A stretch of DNA of 64,000 nucleotides, from positions 249,301,803 to 249,365,802 of the forward strand of contig OV884059.1 in assembly GCA_930367215.1 (NCBI GenBank). Direction: 5' to 3'. Position numbers and translations under genes: made by a program. This stretch comes from Pollenia angustigena (Eukaryota > Arthropoda > Insecta > Diptera > Polleniidae). The notes under the pieces are model-generated. The model was not told the DNA's origin. It saw only the letters and a program-made list of their open reading frames with translations, and made no database searches. The number at the start of each line of letters is the position of its first letter. The first letter of the stretch is position 1. This document shows, piece after piece, positions 10,666 to 22,020 of this stretch.

Positions 10666-11700
10666 AGAACTTATCGGTATTCAAAATCACGTCACAAGTT
10701 TTTATACCTTTCATAAAAATTCGAAAAGTAATAAACCGTTTTTTACAGAATTTGTTAAAATTTACAAAAATACTTAATATGTGGAATCGTAATGGACAAA
10801 AATATTGCCGGAACTTAAAGTTTTTGCATATGGAAATAAAGTTTGGGAAATTTTCTTTAGAAATATTCCGTCAAAAAATTAAATGAACGTGGTTATTGTT
10901 CGCGCAACTCAAAAACGCTTTAGCTTATTGAAAAACTAAAAAAAACCGAAATTCCGCAATTAAATTTACTTTAAGAAAGGTAAAACGTTTTTCTTATATG
11001 CGCAGTCATTTTAGAAACCTAATTTTTTTTCTGGAAAAAAAATTATTTTTTTATTAAAATTTCGGAATTTTAGTATGTCAGGATGTTTGCATGTATGTAC
11101 TATTCTTTCCGCAACTTTCTGAAGCCATCTGATGACATAGGAAGCTGAAATTTCGCACACTTGAAGTACTTTCTCTGCGGAAGATCGTAACGAAGCCATA
11201 TTTTTGATTTTCGGCTTTTCAACAAGTATAACTATAAAGATCTGATAGAAAAGATGTTTTTTTTTTTATAATATGGGGAACTTTGGGCCCCACCCGGCAC
11301 GGCTAGGCACCGTCGGATTGACCTGAAAAATTAGATCATGATTTCTTACACCAAACCTCATATTTTAAGCAGCGCAAACAATTAAATTAAAAAAAAAAAT
11401 CCCATACAAGCTGCGACCAGTCTAATGTCTATCTATACCTACTGTGAGCATCAAACACTTATTTCAGTTGCATGAAAGCGTTTATTTCAGGACACTTAAA
11501 AGTAATATTACAAATGTTAAATTTAAGTGATTAACGACTGTATTTATAAAAAATTTTTAAATTTAATAAAGGTTTACAAAACAAATTTTGTATGAAAATT
11601 CTCCTTAATAAACGTTTGTTTAATTTAATAATCGTTTAAAAATACGGGGGTAAGAGTTTAATTATGTATCAACAGTAAATAAAAAGCTAACAAAAACTAA
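10666..11700. other. interval without recognisable gene
   Basis: AT-rich sequence. A short patch at 11278-11330 is GC-richer (gggccccacccggcacgg). I see no terminal repeats, RNA gene or protein domain. The short open frames are not supported by any motif. Confidence 0.5.
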
Positions 11701-11737
11701 TTTAATTCAGTTTAACTTAAAATGTTAATGTCGATTT

Positions 11738-12345
11738 TTGAATTATAGTTTGGGAAGGGATGTTAAAAGCCAAAGTACTCTAAAAGATTCAAAGAATGAA
11801 CTTCGGTTACTTTCATACCATTACAATATTCATATGAATTATGTTACTGATCACGAAGTATTGCATTTAATATCAAATCCCTCTATTAATAAAGATGCTG
11901 GGCTTGATAATCTTTTTCCAAAAATATTTGTTCAGTGCAAAAATGAATTAGCACCATAGCTGACAAATATTGTAAATAGTATAATATCTACTTCGGAATA
12001 TACAAATACATATTTTAAAAATTTTGAAGGAAGAACCAATACCGAAAGCAATAAATGCAGGTCGGATAAATATGTATAGGTCCATTGCTTTATTATAAGT
12101 GATTGATAAAATCATTGAAAAGATTATTCATCAACAATTTCTGACATATTTGGAAAGTAATTAATTACTTTATGAATGGCAGAATGCTTTTAGAAAGGGT
12201 AGTCGTACTGGGAACGCTGTTGCAAATGTTATAAACTATGGTCTGATCTATCTTATTGATGCATTTGGCCTTGTAGATCATGAAATAATGTTGAAGAAAC
12301 TTCGATATTACGGAATAATAGGCAGAGAATTAAGCCTTAAAAAGA
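11738..12345 (+). pseudogene. LINE-A reverse transcriptase, fragment 1
   Basis: Start of a degraded non-LTR reverse transcriptase: VTDHEVLHLISNPSINKDAG followed by LDNLFPKIF (the common N-terminal RT block with K.AG.D). After stops come RSIALL.VIDKIIEKIIHQQF, NAFRKGSRTGNAVANVIN and LIYLIDAFGLVDHEIMLKKL (RT blocks up to the first catalytic region, where D.AF.LVDH replaces the usual D.SKAFD). The frame is interrupted by in-frame stops and frameshifts. The sequence then leaves the LINE and resumes near 21.66 kb with the YADD block, so about 9.3 kb of later insertions lie between. Confidence 0.7.
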
Positions 12346-12503
12346 ACAGCTGATTGATACCGTGCAGGTACAGCAACGTTCGCCTAACTGAGCCTTAAAA
12401 CAACTCAACTTTGTTTATGCTTTCAATATAAATTTCTAAAAGAAAATTTTGAAAACTGTTTAAAAAACAGTTAGTTAATATAGAAATATAAAGGTAAAAT
12501 TAC
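12346..12503. other. unassigned flank between LINE-A and BEL LTR
   Basis: Sequence not recognisable as LINE or LTR. It contains agccttaaaa twice (near 12333 and 12390), so it may be part of another element that inserted into LINE-A before the BEL element did. The last five bases before the LTR are attac. Confidence 0.3.
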
Positions 12504-12883
12504 TGTTCGGGGTCGAACTTTAATTTTGTAAATAAAAATGCTTCGAAATTTTATGGTTTTTAATTTTAATATTTAGTTTTTATTTAATTCTAAGTTCACA
12601 ATGTAGTTAATTTTTAATTGTTTGTTGGGTTTTGTCTTTTTTTGTTTAGGGTCACAATTCAATTTGTTTTAATGTTTTTGTTTTTTACTTTTTTTTACTT
12701 TTGATGTTTGCACTTTAACGATCAAAACTAGAGTGAGTTTCAATGTTTGTAAAAATGATCTTGCAAGTTAAATTAAGTACAAGAAAAATAAGGTAATGAC
12801 GAAATGTGAAATAAATAAATAACAATTTAAGGACCGTTAGTATTGAACAGGGTGCTGTGTTTGTAACGAGTCATCATTAAACA
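12504..12883 (-). repeat. BEL/Pao 3' LTR
   Basis: A 380-bp direct repeat of 20939-21324, starting tgttcggggtcgaac and ending attaaaca (TG...CA on both strands). The internal element reads on the minus strand, so this left copy is the 3' LTR. By eye the two LTRs differ at about ten bases and a few small indels. The flank is attac here and tttac after the other LTR, an imperfect 5-bp target duplication. A purine run on the minus strand (complement of ttccggcccccat, 12884-12896) sits where the polypurine tract should be. Confidence 0.85.
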
Positions 12884-13035
12884 TTCCGGCCCCCATGACT
12901 TGGTGCAGTTTACCATCGGTCTACAAAACATGTTACATTGTAGTAAGGTGTTGTGATGAATTTGATAGATATGGCATCTAGGATCTCAATAGGATTTAAG
13001 GTTGCGGGCCGTGTTGATGTATATGTTGACGGCAA

Positions 13036-14565
13036 TCAAATCTGTTGATGAGAAACTAAGAATTGTTTTGTGGGATGCCATACCTGTAAGTAAGAATTCA
13101 ATGTTAATTTAGTTGGGAAAATTTTAAGAAATGTTAAGTATATTTTAAAACAAAACCACAATTTTTGTAATGGGTCTGGTAACGATCCCATTTTTTGTCT
13201 GGATGTCGACAACTCTACAGTATTGATCAGTACCAATATAAGTATTCGTGATTCGGCCCATTTGCCATTCATTGGGCGCAAATTGTTGTTTTTGATGACC
13301 ACCAAGTCGTTGACTTTAACATTGTCCCTTTGAGTCTTTCATTTATATCTGCGATGAAGTTCGGCCAGATACTCGGATTTCCATCTTTGGCAAAATTAGT
13401 GGTAGATGACCTTTAGGCGTTTCCAGCGGTTGATGAGGGTCAGGTTTTCGCTGCTTACATCAGGTTCTGCTGGGGTCAATAATGGAGTTCCAATAAGGAA
13501 GTGTCCAGGGGTCAATGGGTTAAGGTCATTTGGGTCATCGCTAGCAGGACTTAAGGGTCTAGAGTTTAAACACGATTCTATGCGGGTGAGAATTGTAGAC
13601 AATTCTTCAAACGTAAATTTCATAGCTGGTATCATTTTCTTTAAATGGGTTTTAAATGACTTTACACCGGCCTCCCAGAGTCCGCCCATGTGTGGGGCAC
13701 CAGGGGGTATAAATTTCCAAATGATATTTTGATGGCTATAGTTGTGTGTAACTTGGGATTGCAGAGTTTTTATAAATTCTAGACGATCTTTTTTGATGAG
13801 TTCCGACAAAATTTGTGCCGTTGTCCGAATATATGATTGCTGGACATCCACGTCTTCCAATAAAACGGGAAAAGGCAGCTAAGAATGCTTGGGTCGATAA
13901 ATCACTTACTGGTTCTAGGTGTACAGCTTTAGTGGCAAAGCATACAAAGATGCAGCCATACCCTTTTGTGATAAGGCAGGCTCGACCAGTAAAGTTTCGA
14001 ATGTTGAAAGGTCCAGCGTAATCGACTCCAGCAGTGGTGAAAGGGCGAGAAAGTGTTGTGCGCTTTGGCGGTAAGGAAGCCATGATTTGACTCTGAGTGT
14101 GTTTTTTGTACAAAACACAAGTTTTACAATTATTAATCACCGTTTTTACTAAGGGCTTCAAACGAAAAATCCAAAATTCAGTGCGAAGTATTCGGATCAT
14201 AAGTTGGTTTCCACCATGAATCGTTATTTTATGAGTGAATTCGGTCAGCAATGTGGTGAACTTAGAGTTGTTCGGCAACAAAATTGGATGTCGTTCGTTA
14301 TATGTGAGCGCTGGTGATTGAACCAGACGACCGTTGCCTCGGATGACGCCTAGTTGGTCCATGAACGGGTTGAGAGTCAAAATACTGCTAGAAGACGAAA
14401 TCCTCTGTCTGAGCTTCAACTGCTTATATTCTTCTGGGAAAAGTCGTTTTTGTGTCAAAATAACGAGTCGTGTTTTGACATCTGTTATTTCTTCTGGTGT
14501 AAAGAAGATATCCGAAGGCGGGTTCTGTTTAGACCAGTATTTCTCCAGAAACGTAGGACATAAGC
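13036..14565 (-). pseudogene. BEL/Pao integrase region, broken
   Basis: On the minus strand: a zinc-binding H/H/C/C region (HKITIHGGNQL ... NNCKTC), then the catalytic core with GVDYAGPF and YSDNGTNFVG, then PPGAPHMGGLWEAGVKSFK carrying the third acidic residue. The C-terminal part has RPLSPASDDPNDLNPLTPGH and a divergent tail reaching 13036. The motifs and order (D, D, E; PHMGGLWEAGVK) are diagnostic of BEL/Pao integrases. Between the second and third acidic residues (about 13736-13860) the frame shifts, so no intact enzyme is encoded. Confidence 0.85.
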
Positions 14566-14599
14566 TAATACTCTATAAGCGCGCGACAAATTGGAAAAC

Positions 14600-15309
14600 C
14601 TGTTCAATGGATCCTCCTGAGTAGTAGTAGTTAACGTCTTTACAGTTTTTGCTTCTAAGTTGGTGTCATCTGGACTTCTGGATTTTGGCCATTTATCTTT
14701 AGGTAATTTTAGCCATGAGGGTCCAAACCACCATAAGATGTGGGTTTCTAATTATTGGGGCGTACATCCCCGGCTGGCTATATCTGCAGGGTTTTCTTTT
14801 GATTCGACATGTTGCCAATGACTATTGTCGACTTTATCTACAATTTCTGAGACACGATTGCCAACGAAAGTGTTCCACGTGCAGGGGGGTTTCTTTAACC
14901 AGTCCAGTACTATTGTTGAGTCGGTCCAAAAATATGTGTCGATTTGCGTAGCTTGTAGAGTTGGCAGAATTCCTGAGGCTAAATTTGCCAGTAAAACGGA
15001 TCCACAAAGCTCCAAACGTGGTAGCGATATTTGTTTAATGGGAGCAACACGAGTCTTAGAGGCCAGTAAATATGTAAATATAGAATTTTCCGACTGTATT
15101 CGGACGTAAAGAGTCGCAGAATACGCTTTTTCTGAGGCGTCGCTAAAGCCATGTATTTCCACATTTAAATTAGGGCTGTTCTGGATCCAACGAGGAATTT
15201 TCAGGGCATTTATTGCGGGGCAGTTTTTGACGAATTTCTGCCATTTGAGGCAAGTCAAGGGTTTTAGGTTGTCATCCCAGTCGACATTATTTAACCAAAT
15301 CTGTTGCAT
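14600..15309 (-). pseudogene. BEL/Pao RNase H region, broken
   Basis: The minus strand reads GFSDASEKAYSATLYVR, then APIKQISLPRLELCG, then TDSTIVLDWLKKPP and NPADIASRG. These are the RNase H and connection blocks typical of BEL/Pao polyproteins. The region continues from the reverse transcriptase upstream and into the integrase downstream, with stops at the borders of each segment. Confidence 0.85.
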
Positions 15310-16680
15310 GATTAACTTGGCATCAACAATTACTGGAGCTATCTATCCGCAAGGGTCAAAGAATTTGGCAATTGTAGATAGAACTTCCCTTTTTGTGTAA
15401 TTTTCTTTCAATTCAACACCTGGGGCAGTGAAAGTAAAAGAGTCTGCGGAAATGTTCCATTTTATCCCGAGTGTCTTGGTTCCGGCGTTCTCGGATAAGT
15501 TTAACCAGTCGAGCGGTAGTAGGGTCTCATTTGGCAAATCTTAAATAACTCGTGGATCATTTGAGGTCCATTTCATCAGATCGAAACCGGCAGATTTTAG
15601 AGTTGTAAGTTCTTTTCGTGATTTGATGGCATCGTTTAATGTGTGGCCACCAGCTAAGACGTCATCTACGTACATGTTGTGTTGTAAGATGTTTGACGCA
15701 AGGGGGTGAGTTGTCCCGATATCTTCGGCTAGTTGAAGAAGGGTTCTTATGGCAAGAAAGGGCGCGCAATTAACTCCAAACGTCACTGTGAGGAGTTCGT
15801 AATCCTCAATAGGATCAGGCTCGGATTTTTAAACAATATCCTTTGATATTTTGTTTGCGTAGGGTCAATGAGTATCTGGCAATACATTTTTGTGACATCT
15901 GAATTGTACATACACAAAACGGAAGAATCTCCACTTCAATATTATGAGCACTAAGTCTTGTTGAAGTATGGGTCCTGGATACAAAATGTCATTTAAACAT
16001 CTCTTATTTGAAGACGGGCTCGATGCGTTGAAAACTACTCTAATCTTCGAAGTCAACTTTTCGGGTTTTATTACTGCGTGATGCGGCAGGTAATAATTTG
16101 GGTATTTATTAATTTCCAGGGGAGAAATTTTCCTCATATGCCCTAGCTCGAGGTATTCTACAATAACTTGGTCGTATTGTGTCTTAAGTTCTGGCTTTTG
16201 GCTAAGCATGCGCTCCATTCTCAAAAATTGGGCCATGGCAATATTTTTTGATACGACTATTTCTTCGCCATTTTTAAAAGGTAGGGTAACAATATATCTA
16301 CCCGAATCACTTCTACGGATTGTAGACTTGTAGTGATTTTCACAGTGCGTGTCATCTTCTGACCTCAAAACCTTTTTTGGGGTCTCCTCTACCTCCCAAA
16401 AGCGTGTGAGGATTCGGTCCAGGGATGATGTGTTTAGTAACGATATCGTTTTTCTGGGTGAAGTTGGTGTACAAATTGGTCCCCCCACAATCCAACCAAA
16501 TACTGTTTTTTGTGCCAAAAGGGATCCAATGGACCGCATCGGTGTTTCCATAGTATATATTGCGGGGCCTAAGTCGAGGCCTATTAGTAGGTCGATGGGT
16601 CGACTTTGATGAAAGTGTGGGTTTGCAAGTTCTAGTTTTGCAGCCTCTGCAAATTGTTCTGCGTTTAACGTTTGGGGCGG
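15310..16680 (-). pseudogene. BEL/Pao reverse transcriptase region, broken
   Basis: The N-terminal part has LELGHMRKISPLE, YYLPHHAVIKPEKLTSKIRV and VVFNASSPSSNKRCLNDILY. The palm carries MTFGVNCAPFLAIRTLLQLA and the active-site block HNMYVDDVLAGGH (YVDD encoded at 15661-15672). The C-terminal part is TLGIKWNISADSF. In-frame stops and frameshifts occur near 15.83-15.90 kb, 15.54 kb and 15.34 kb. Upstream lies QKTVFGWIVGGP, a block conserved between protease and RT in this group. Confidence 0.85.
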
Positions 16681-17506
16681 TTAATTGGATGGAAGGGTCT
16701 TCAAAACTGGTGCCCATACCTCTAACTTAAACGATGTGTCCACCCTGGAGCAAAGGTTAAACAAACAGGCTTTGGTCGAAGTTTCAGAAACTGTCTGACT
16801 CAAGCCTGAAACGTGTACTATGTTACGTTTTGTAGGCAAGTTTAATCGGTTTTTCAACTTGTCCGATATAAACGTGGATTGGGATCCAGGGTCGATGATT
16901 GCTCTTGCCTGGTATCTTGCGCCTCTAGTTTCGACTTGTGCTATTGCAGTAAATAACAAAGTTTCTTTGTCTTCTAGTTGTGTCGAGGGCTGATTGTTTC
17001 CCCGCAGGGTCAAAGAAGTCAGGTTAGGAATACATGATCTGGAAGTGGACTGTATGTATTGGGCTTGCGCTGCAGCACTTGTACTAGCTTGCTCGTCAGC
17101 GTTATTTGGTGGTAAACCTGTAGGCTGGGTCACCGTTGCCTTGTGCAGCAAAGTGTTTTTGTTTGCACAGCCTACAACTATATTTGCTCGAGCAGTCCTT
17201 GACACCATGATTTATTGACAAACAATTAAAACATGAATTTGTGACTTTTACTATGTGAATTCGGTCATTCACATTCTTTTCCAAAAAGTTAGGGCAGGAT
17301 CGTAATGGGTGGGGCTCTTTACAATGTTGGCAATTGTGTGTAGAGTCTGTTTGTCCCCCCTTTGATGGAAAACGTTTCTGAGTTTTCGACTCGTTATGGT
17401 TTTGAGTCGCGTTTGTTTGAAAACTGTGAATCTGTTTTTGTTTAGTGAACGGTTTGGAACTTTCCCTTTTTTGTTGATAGGGATTAGGTTGTGTGTTGGC
17501 CGCTAT
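16681..17506 (-). pseudogene. BEL/Pao zinc-knuckle and protease region
   Basis: On the minus strand a Cys/His-rich block (CFNCLSINHGVKDCSSKYSC followed by RLCKQKH) is followed by a low-complexity linker, then the protease-like segment ARAIIDPGSQSTFISDKLKN. BEL/Pao aspartic proteases have D-S/T-G here; this copy reads DPGSQ, so the catalytic triplet appears altered. The region continues the gag frame and leads directly into RT. Confidence 0.8.
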
Positions 17507-17509
17507 TGA

Positions 17510-18409
17510 CTATAAAGTCTTAGAATGGTGAGTCAAAAAATTGTTAAATTGTTCCCAAGATGGAACCTTTGTTATTTCTTGAAGAGAGTTTTCAAATTCC
17601 TTCAAAAGTGTTCGGGGAAGCTTGGTCGAGCATAGATATACAAGAAAAGGGTCCCAAGCGCCAGTTTCTACCCTTAAAGCATTTAAAGCTTGAATGCAGC
17701 CATTAACAGTTCGTTGTAAAGTCTGAATAGATTTGCCACAATCTTCGGTAACTTTCGGAAGGTCAAATAAAATTTTCAATTGTTCGTTGACCTGAATCCG
17801 ATTGTTCTCGTATTGAAAAACAAGATTTTTCCAGGCTATATCGAAGCCTTCATTGGTTAATGGGGCATTTGAAACTATGTTTCTAGCGTCTCCTCCAGTG
17901 TTTTGAAGCAAATGAAATAATTTTACAATTTTACTAAGCCGCGAATTTTTTTAATATAGGGCAGTAAAAAGGTCGCGGAAGATTGGCCATTTCACAAAAT
18001 CACCTAAAAATGTATCGATGTCGCAAGGTGGCAGCCGAATAGAAGAAATATCACTATTTTCTAATGTTGGGGTTTCAGCAGACGAAACTCGCTCGTGCTT
18101 ACTCGTGTCATCAGTCGGGGCAGAAAGTGCCAGAATTTCCGCGTTAAGTGAGGCCAAACAAGTTTTGTATGCAGCCAGGGCCTTTTTATACCGATTGCGA
18201 AGTTTCTGCCTGTCTATCGGTTGATCGCCAGATTCCGGTTTCTTGTCCCTACACTCTTCATAAGCCCTTTTGATTTGCTGCCAAAGTGAGTCTAGTTCTG
18301 CACGAAGAACTTCTAAACTATGAATGTCCTCACCTGCCTTTGATTCGGAATACTCGCTTTCAAAATCCAAAAGGCCATTTGTACAATTAACAAATTTATC
18401 GAGTGCCAT
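17510..18409 (-). pseudogene. BEL/Pao gag, one internal stop
   Basis: The reading frame starts at ATG 18407-18409 and runs almost unbroken to about 17510, interrupted by a single TAA near 17951. Blocks include an acidic/Lys-rich N-terminal coiled region (LDSLWQQIKRAYEECRDKK) and the BEL-type capsid signature LPPCDIDTFLGDFVKWPIF. After the stop come TGGDARNIVSNAPLTNEGFD, AWKNLVFQYENNR, and GAWDPFLVYLCSTKLP. A second stop closes the segment before the zinc-knuckle region. It would form the particle in which reverse transcription takes place. Confidence 0.8.
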
Positions 18410-18728
18410 TATTAATTTATTGAATTAACCAGAATCGTGAAAAAAAAGTTTCTTAAATTGGGTCAAAAAAGTACCTGCTAGCGATTAAACAACAACAAGT
18501 ATCGGAAAAATTATAATATTTTTAAAATTATTAAAGAGTCCCACTAAGCGATTTGTTTCCCCGGTATTTATTTAAAATGTGATGGGGGTGGTTACCCTGT
18601 TGGTTTTTTCTTAAAAATGCAGCGGCAAAAAATTTAAAGAGTAACACAACAAGCAAGAATATTTATTTGTTGTTGTATTGTATACTTTGATTTACTTGTT
18701 GTTGTTGGGTCCTTTTTTTTCTGTGTTA

Positions 18729-20401
18729 AGCTCGATTCACCCATGCGTTCCGAACAATATTTTTGACCGGACAATAATTTTTTTACAGAGAGTGTTCTGC
18801 AGAACGATTCACCCATCTCGGAAAATTTGTCCGGACAAACAAAGCTACCATATGGTTTACAGATTTAAACGATTATACAAAGTGGCAGCAGAGTTAGCAA
18901 TCTATTAGATTTTTTTATAAAAGTGTGTGAAAATGGACGAAAGAAGAAAATTTATTTTATTATTTATTGAATTGCATAAAACCCATTTACTTTGCAAATT
19001 TATCAAAAAAGGTTGAAAGTAAAAAGAATAGCAGCTAGAAGAATATTTCAGAAAAGAAGAACAAACGGTGTTTTCCACACACTTGTTCCTGAGATGCGCC
19101 TTCGTGACGTGGAATCGTTTATAAATAATTAACATTCACTTCCTACAATAATTGGTAAACATAATGTTAAAAAATATTAAAATTTACCATTTAACTTTAC
19201 TTAACATTTACTTACGACGTCTAATTTTCATACAATTTACATGAAACAAACCTTTAAGATTGCGCAAGAAACACTATCCTGTCGGAAAATCCTTTATTTA
19301 CAGATCCTTAGGTCGGTTTGTTTTATTGAAATTGTATTGACAATAGAATTTTTATATTTCAAAAACGCTCTTATTTAGTAATTGTTATATGACTCTTACA
19401 GAGAGTCGCAAAAGTTTCATTCCAAGACTAAAAGACGAGCATGTCAAAAAATTTATAAAAAAGTAATAATTAAAAAAAATTCGATTTTTGGGTTTTTGTT
19501 AATCGTCAGATAATCATCAGAAAATTCTTTTAGGAGTTGTATATTAAACATAATCGTCTAACAAACAGCCTATGTTAGCTGGGATATTACATTTTTTAAA
19601 AATACATAGACCATATTTACATTATGCCATTAACGCCGCAACTTTCGCATGCAACTTTTTGTTTGTTAGCAAGAGGTGTAGGGAAGAAAACGGGGTTGAA
19701 AAAGTTGAAAAAAAAGATTGAAAAAAATGTAAATGTAAATGTGAAAAGAGTTTCTTAGAAACTACTTTAAAAGAAAATAGAAAAATACTCGGCGTTAATT
19801 GCATAGATGTAAGTGGGGTCATACATGGAAATAAAATTTCTAAAAAAAAACGTTTTAAGAAATATTTTTCAACAAAAAAAAAAAGTTTTTTAAAAATTTT
19901 TATTTGTTTTTTTTTTACAAAAAAAGTTTTCGCTTTTTTTTTGAAATTATATATTTTGTTTTCAAAGAATTGTTTTTTCTTTTTTCGTTTAAATTTTAAA
20001 CACAGAAAACCAATATTCTTTTTTACACACTAAAATTTTTTATTTAAAAAATAAAATTTAATTTACATACATTCTCTTCCTGGTTTTTTTTTTATTTCCT
20101 CAATAAGTTTCAGGGCAATATTTTCTTTAACATCCATTTTTGATTAATTTTTTTTAATTATTCAGCACAAAACGAAAAATTAAATATGTGGCAGCTCAAT
20201 TCAACTTTTATATACAAATTGAAAAAAAGTGGCATCTCAGTTCATTTTGTTCGGCACAAAAATTAAAATTAAACCAATTCAAGAAAAAACGTTCCGAACA
20301 AAATCACTGTTCTCTCTCTCAAAAGTAAAACGTCAAACTCAATATAAAAAAAATTTTGTCCGGACAAAAATTTTGTTCGGAACGCATGGGTGAATCGAGC
20401 T
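18729..20401. mobile_element. PIF/Harbinger element, internally decayed, TTA duplication
   Basis: Long inverted termini (left arm from agctcgattcacccatgcgt at 18729, right arm ending 20401) match over about 47 bp with few mismatches and share the motif ttgtccggacaa. TTA flanks both sides (18726-18728 and 20402-20404). A second, internal copy of the terminal motif (cgattcacccat, near 18802) lies close to the left end. With the transposase remnant inside, this supports PIF/Harbinger. It split the leader of the BEL element, so it is the younger insertion. Confidence 0.85.
18933..19132 (+). pseudogene. Harbinger transposase N-terminal remnant
   Basis: From ATG 18933 the frame gives MDERRKFILLFIELHKTH. 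After a frameshift it gives RIAARRIFQKRRTNGVFHTL followed by VPEMRLRDVESFINN, then a stop. The second block matches the conserved N-terminal region of Harbinger (DDE_4) nucleases, of the form GxxxxLxxELRxxDxxxFxN. The catalytic D-D-E part is missing, so the element is non-autonomous. Confidence 0.65.
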
Positions 20402-20917
20402 TTACTGCTTGTTGATTAATTCTTCTGTTGTTGTGGCTGTGTGTCTGCTGATGCTGATGCTACTGCGCCTTCTCTTTTTTGTTGGCTTCAAAAATTTGTG
20501 TCCCGTTATTAATTGTTCGCTTTATTATTTTTTATATTGTTCACTTTTTAATAATTTTATTTTCCAAAATCTTTTTATTTTTTGTTTAAGATTTGTTTTT
20601 TGAAATAAACTTTTTTTGAACTTTATTAATTTTTACACAAAACAAATTTTGCTATTCTCAAGGATTGATTTTTTTTGTAAAATTAATTTTTTTTTTGAGT
20701 CAAATAAATGTTAAAGTTTTTTTGAAATTGTTTTTTATTAACGAGCAGTTTTTTTTATAATTTTGCACAACGTTCACTAGGTATTTAATTTGGTCAAATT
20801 TTTAAAACTTTTTTAGGTTTTATTAACAAAAATTTCTTTTCACAATTAAAATAAGATTTTAATTTTCTAAAGTCACTTTTTTTTAAATTTTTATTTACAA
20901 AATTCACTTTCACAAAT

Positions 20918-20935
20918 ATCCGGCTCGAAGGACCA
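20918..20935 (-). other. primer-binding site, tRNA-Tyr-like
   Basis: The plus strand reads atccggctcgaaggacca three bases before the 5' LTR. On the element's strand this is an 18-nt complement of a tRNA 3' end including CCA. From memory, fly tRNA-Tyr ends in CCGGCTCGAAGGA plus CCA, so tyrosine tRNA is the likely primer. Position and length fit a genuine PBS. Confidence 0.8.
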
Positions 20936-20938
20936 AAA

Positions 20939-21324
20939 TGTTCGGGGTCGAACTTTAATTTTGTAAATAAAAATGCTTCGAAATTTTATGGTTTTTAATT
21001 TTAATAGGTATTTAGTTTTTATTTAATTCTAAGTTCACAATGTAGTTAATTTTTAATTGTTTGTTGGGTTTTGTCTTTTTTTGTTTAGGGTCACAATTCA
21101 ATTTGTTTTAATGTTTTTGTTGTTTTTTACTTTTTTTTACTTTTGATGTTTGCACTTTAACGATCAAAACTAGAGTGAGTATCAATGTTTGTAAAAATGA
21201 TCTTGCAAGTTAAATTAAGTACAAGAAAAATAATGTAATGACAAAATGTGAAATACATAAATAACAATTTAAGGACCGTTAGTATTGTACAGGTGCTGTG
21301 TTTGTAACGAGTCATCATTAAACA
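20939..21324 (-). repeat. BEL/Pao 5' LTR
   Basis: A 386-bp copy of the repeat at 12504-12883, lying upstream of gag in the minus-strand reading direction. It starts tgttcggggtcg and ends attaaaca on the plus strand. The flanking pentamer is tttac, against attac at the other end. The element from LTR to LTR spans 8,821 bp, or about 7.1 kb without the Harbinger insertion, a normal BEL length. Confidence 0.85.
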
Positions 21325-21660
21325 TTTACTTTAGTATACTTTTTTATATTAACCTCGTATCTGGCGATTTTTGGCGAATCTTTTTTACCTAAAATCTAAA
21401 AATATTAAAAGTTGGCAATTTGGCGATTCAGGTGAAAAATAATCTAAGAAACCTGGTACACACATTTGTAATATTTTTTGCTTTGACATGAGGATAAGCA
21501 AGGTAATGCAAATATGGTTGGTCCTTAAGACGACTAGAATACCACCGCAGCTGGCTAAGCTGGGCGGCAACGACGGCTGGCTATTGATAAATCGAAATTA
21601 AACTATCAATAGTGCAATGGAAAGAGAACTATCGATTGTTTGCTAGCTCTAGCTTACTGG
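21325..21660. other. mixed flank with a hAT-like subrepeat relic
   Basis: Between the LTR and the next LINE-A block. The motif ggcgatttttggcgaat (near 21365) and ggcaatttggcgattc (near 21415) match the subterminal repeat of the hAT element at 1710-2324, but no terminus or duplication is left. The remaining sequence is unassigned. Confidence 0.35.
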
Positions 21661-21754
21661 AATGATATTTAAGTATGCGGATGATATTTCTTTGTTTTAT
21701 CCCTTTAAAAATGCAGCGGTGGTAAAAGCATATATGAAAAGGGGAAAAAAACAA
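21661..21754 (+). pseudogene. LINE-A reverse transcriptase, fragment 2 (YADD)
   Basis: Reads MIFKYADDISLFYPFKNAAV and VKAYMKR, the catalytic YADD block of a LINE reverse transcriptase. It continues fragment 1 after the BEL insertion and is cut by a Penelope terminal segment at about 21755. The match resumes at 22021. Confidence 0.7.
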
Positions 21755-22010
21755 ACAATATTAGCGCAAATTATAGGGTTGCTATTACTAAATCGTTACA
21801 GTGATACTTGTTTTAATATGTGTTTAACTTTAAATTTATGTTTTATGTTTTATATGTTTAATGTTACATGTAAAAGGAGAAAGTTAATGTGAAAAGCTCA
21901 TATTACGCTCCCTTGAAAAAGCCGACAGAAAATCGACGAAACGTCGGGAAAACTGTAATAATAAATTGCTTTAATTACATTAATTAACCTTAGGCCCTAT
22001 TAGCTTAAAT
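21755..22010 (+). mobile_element. Penelope-like 3' terminal segment (solo)
   Basis: This AT-rich segment shares its end with the Penelope-like element at 27.8 kb: the hammerhead-like motif, then acatt(a/g)a(t/a) and ttaggccctatt. It is bounded by a near-identical aaaaaacaaa (21745-21754 and 22011-22020), probably the target duplication. It interrupts the LINE-A RT between the YADD block and ALIFEYARLNKLVINS. No protein remnant lies in this copy. Confidence 0.6.
21911..21947 (+). ncRNA. hammerhead-ribozyme-like motif of Penelope element
   Basis: Reads ccttgaaaaagccgacagaa then aatcgacgaaacgtcgg. The CGAAAC plus GTC part matches the 3' half of a hammerhead core. The segment between can fold as a short stem II (one mismatch). 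The usual CUGANGA box appears as TTGAAAAAG, so self-cleavage is doubtful. Hammerhead motifs in the terminal repeats of Penelope-like elements are established knowledge. Confidence 0.45.
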
Positions 22011-22020
22011 AAAAAACAAA

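Larger units (their letters stand above)
18410..20938 (-). other. BEL 5' leader, interrupted by a Harbinger derivative
   Basis: Untranslated leader between the 5' LTR and gag. About 320 bp lie next to gag and about 540 bp next to the LTR; the rest is the element at 18729-20401. The leader is rich in ttgttgttg stretches and T-rich DNA. No coding signal belongs to it. Confidence 0.6.

Noticed and set aside
13406..13732. Plus-strand frames across 13.4-18.2 kb
   Set aside because: They are antisense shadows of the BEL polyprotein, whose domain motifs are all on the minus strand.
12499..21329. Exact 5-bp target duplication for the BEL element
   Set aside because: The flanks are attac and tttac; four of five match, so I report it as imperfect and do not claim a perfect duplication.
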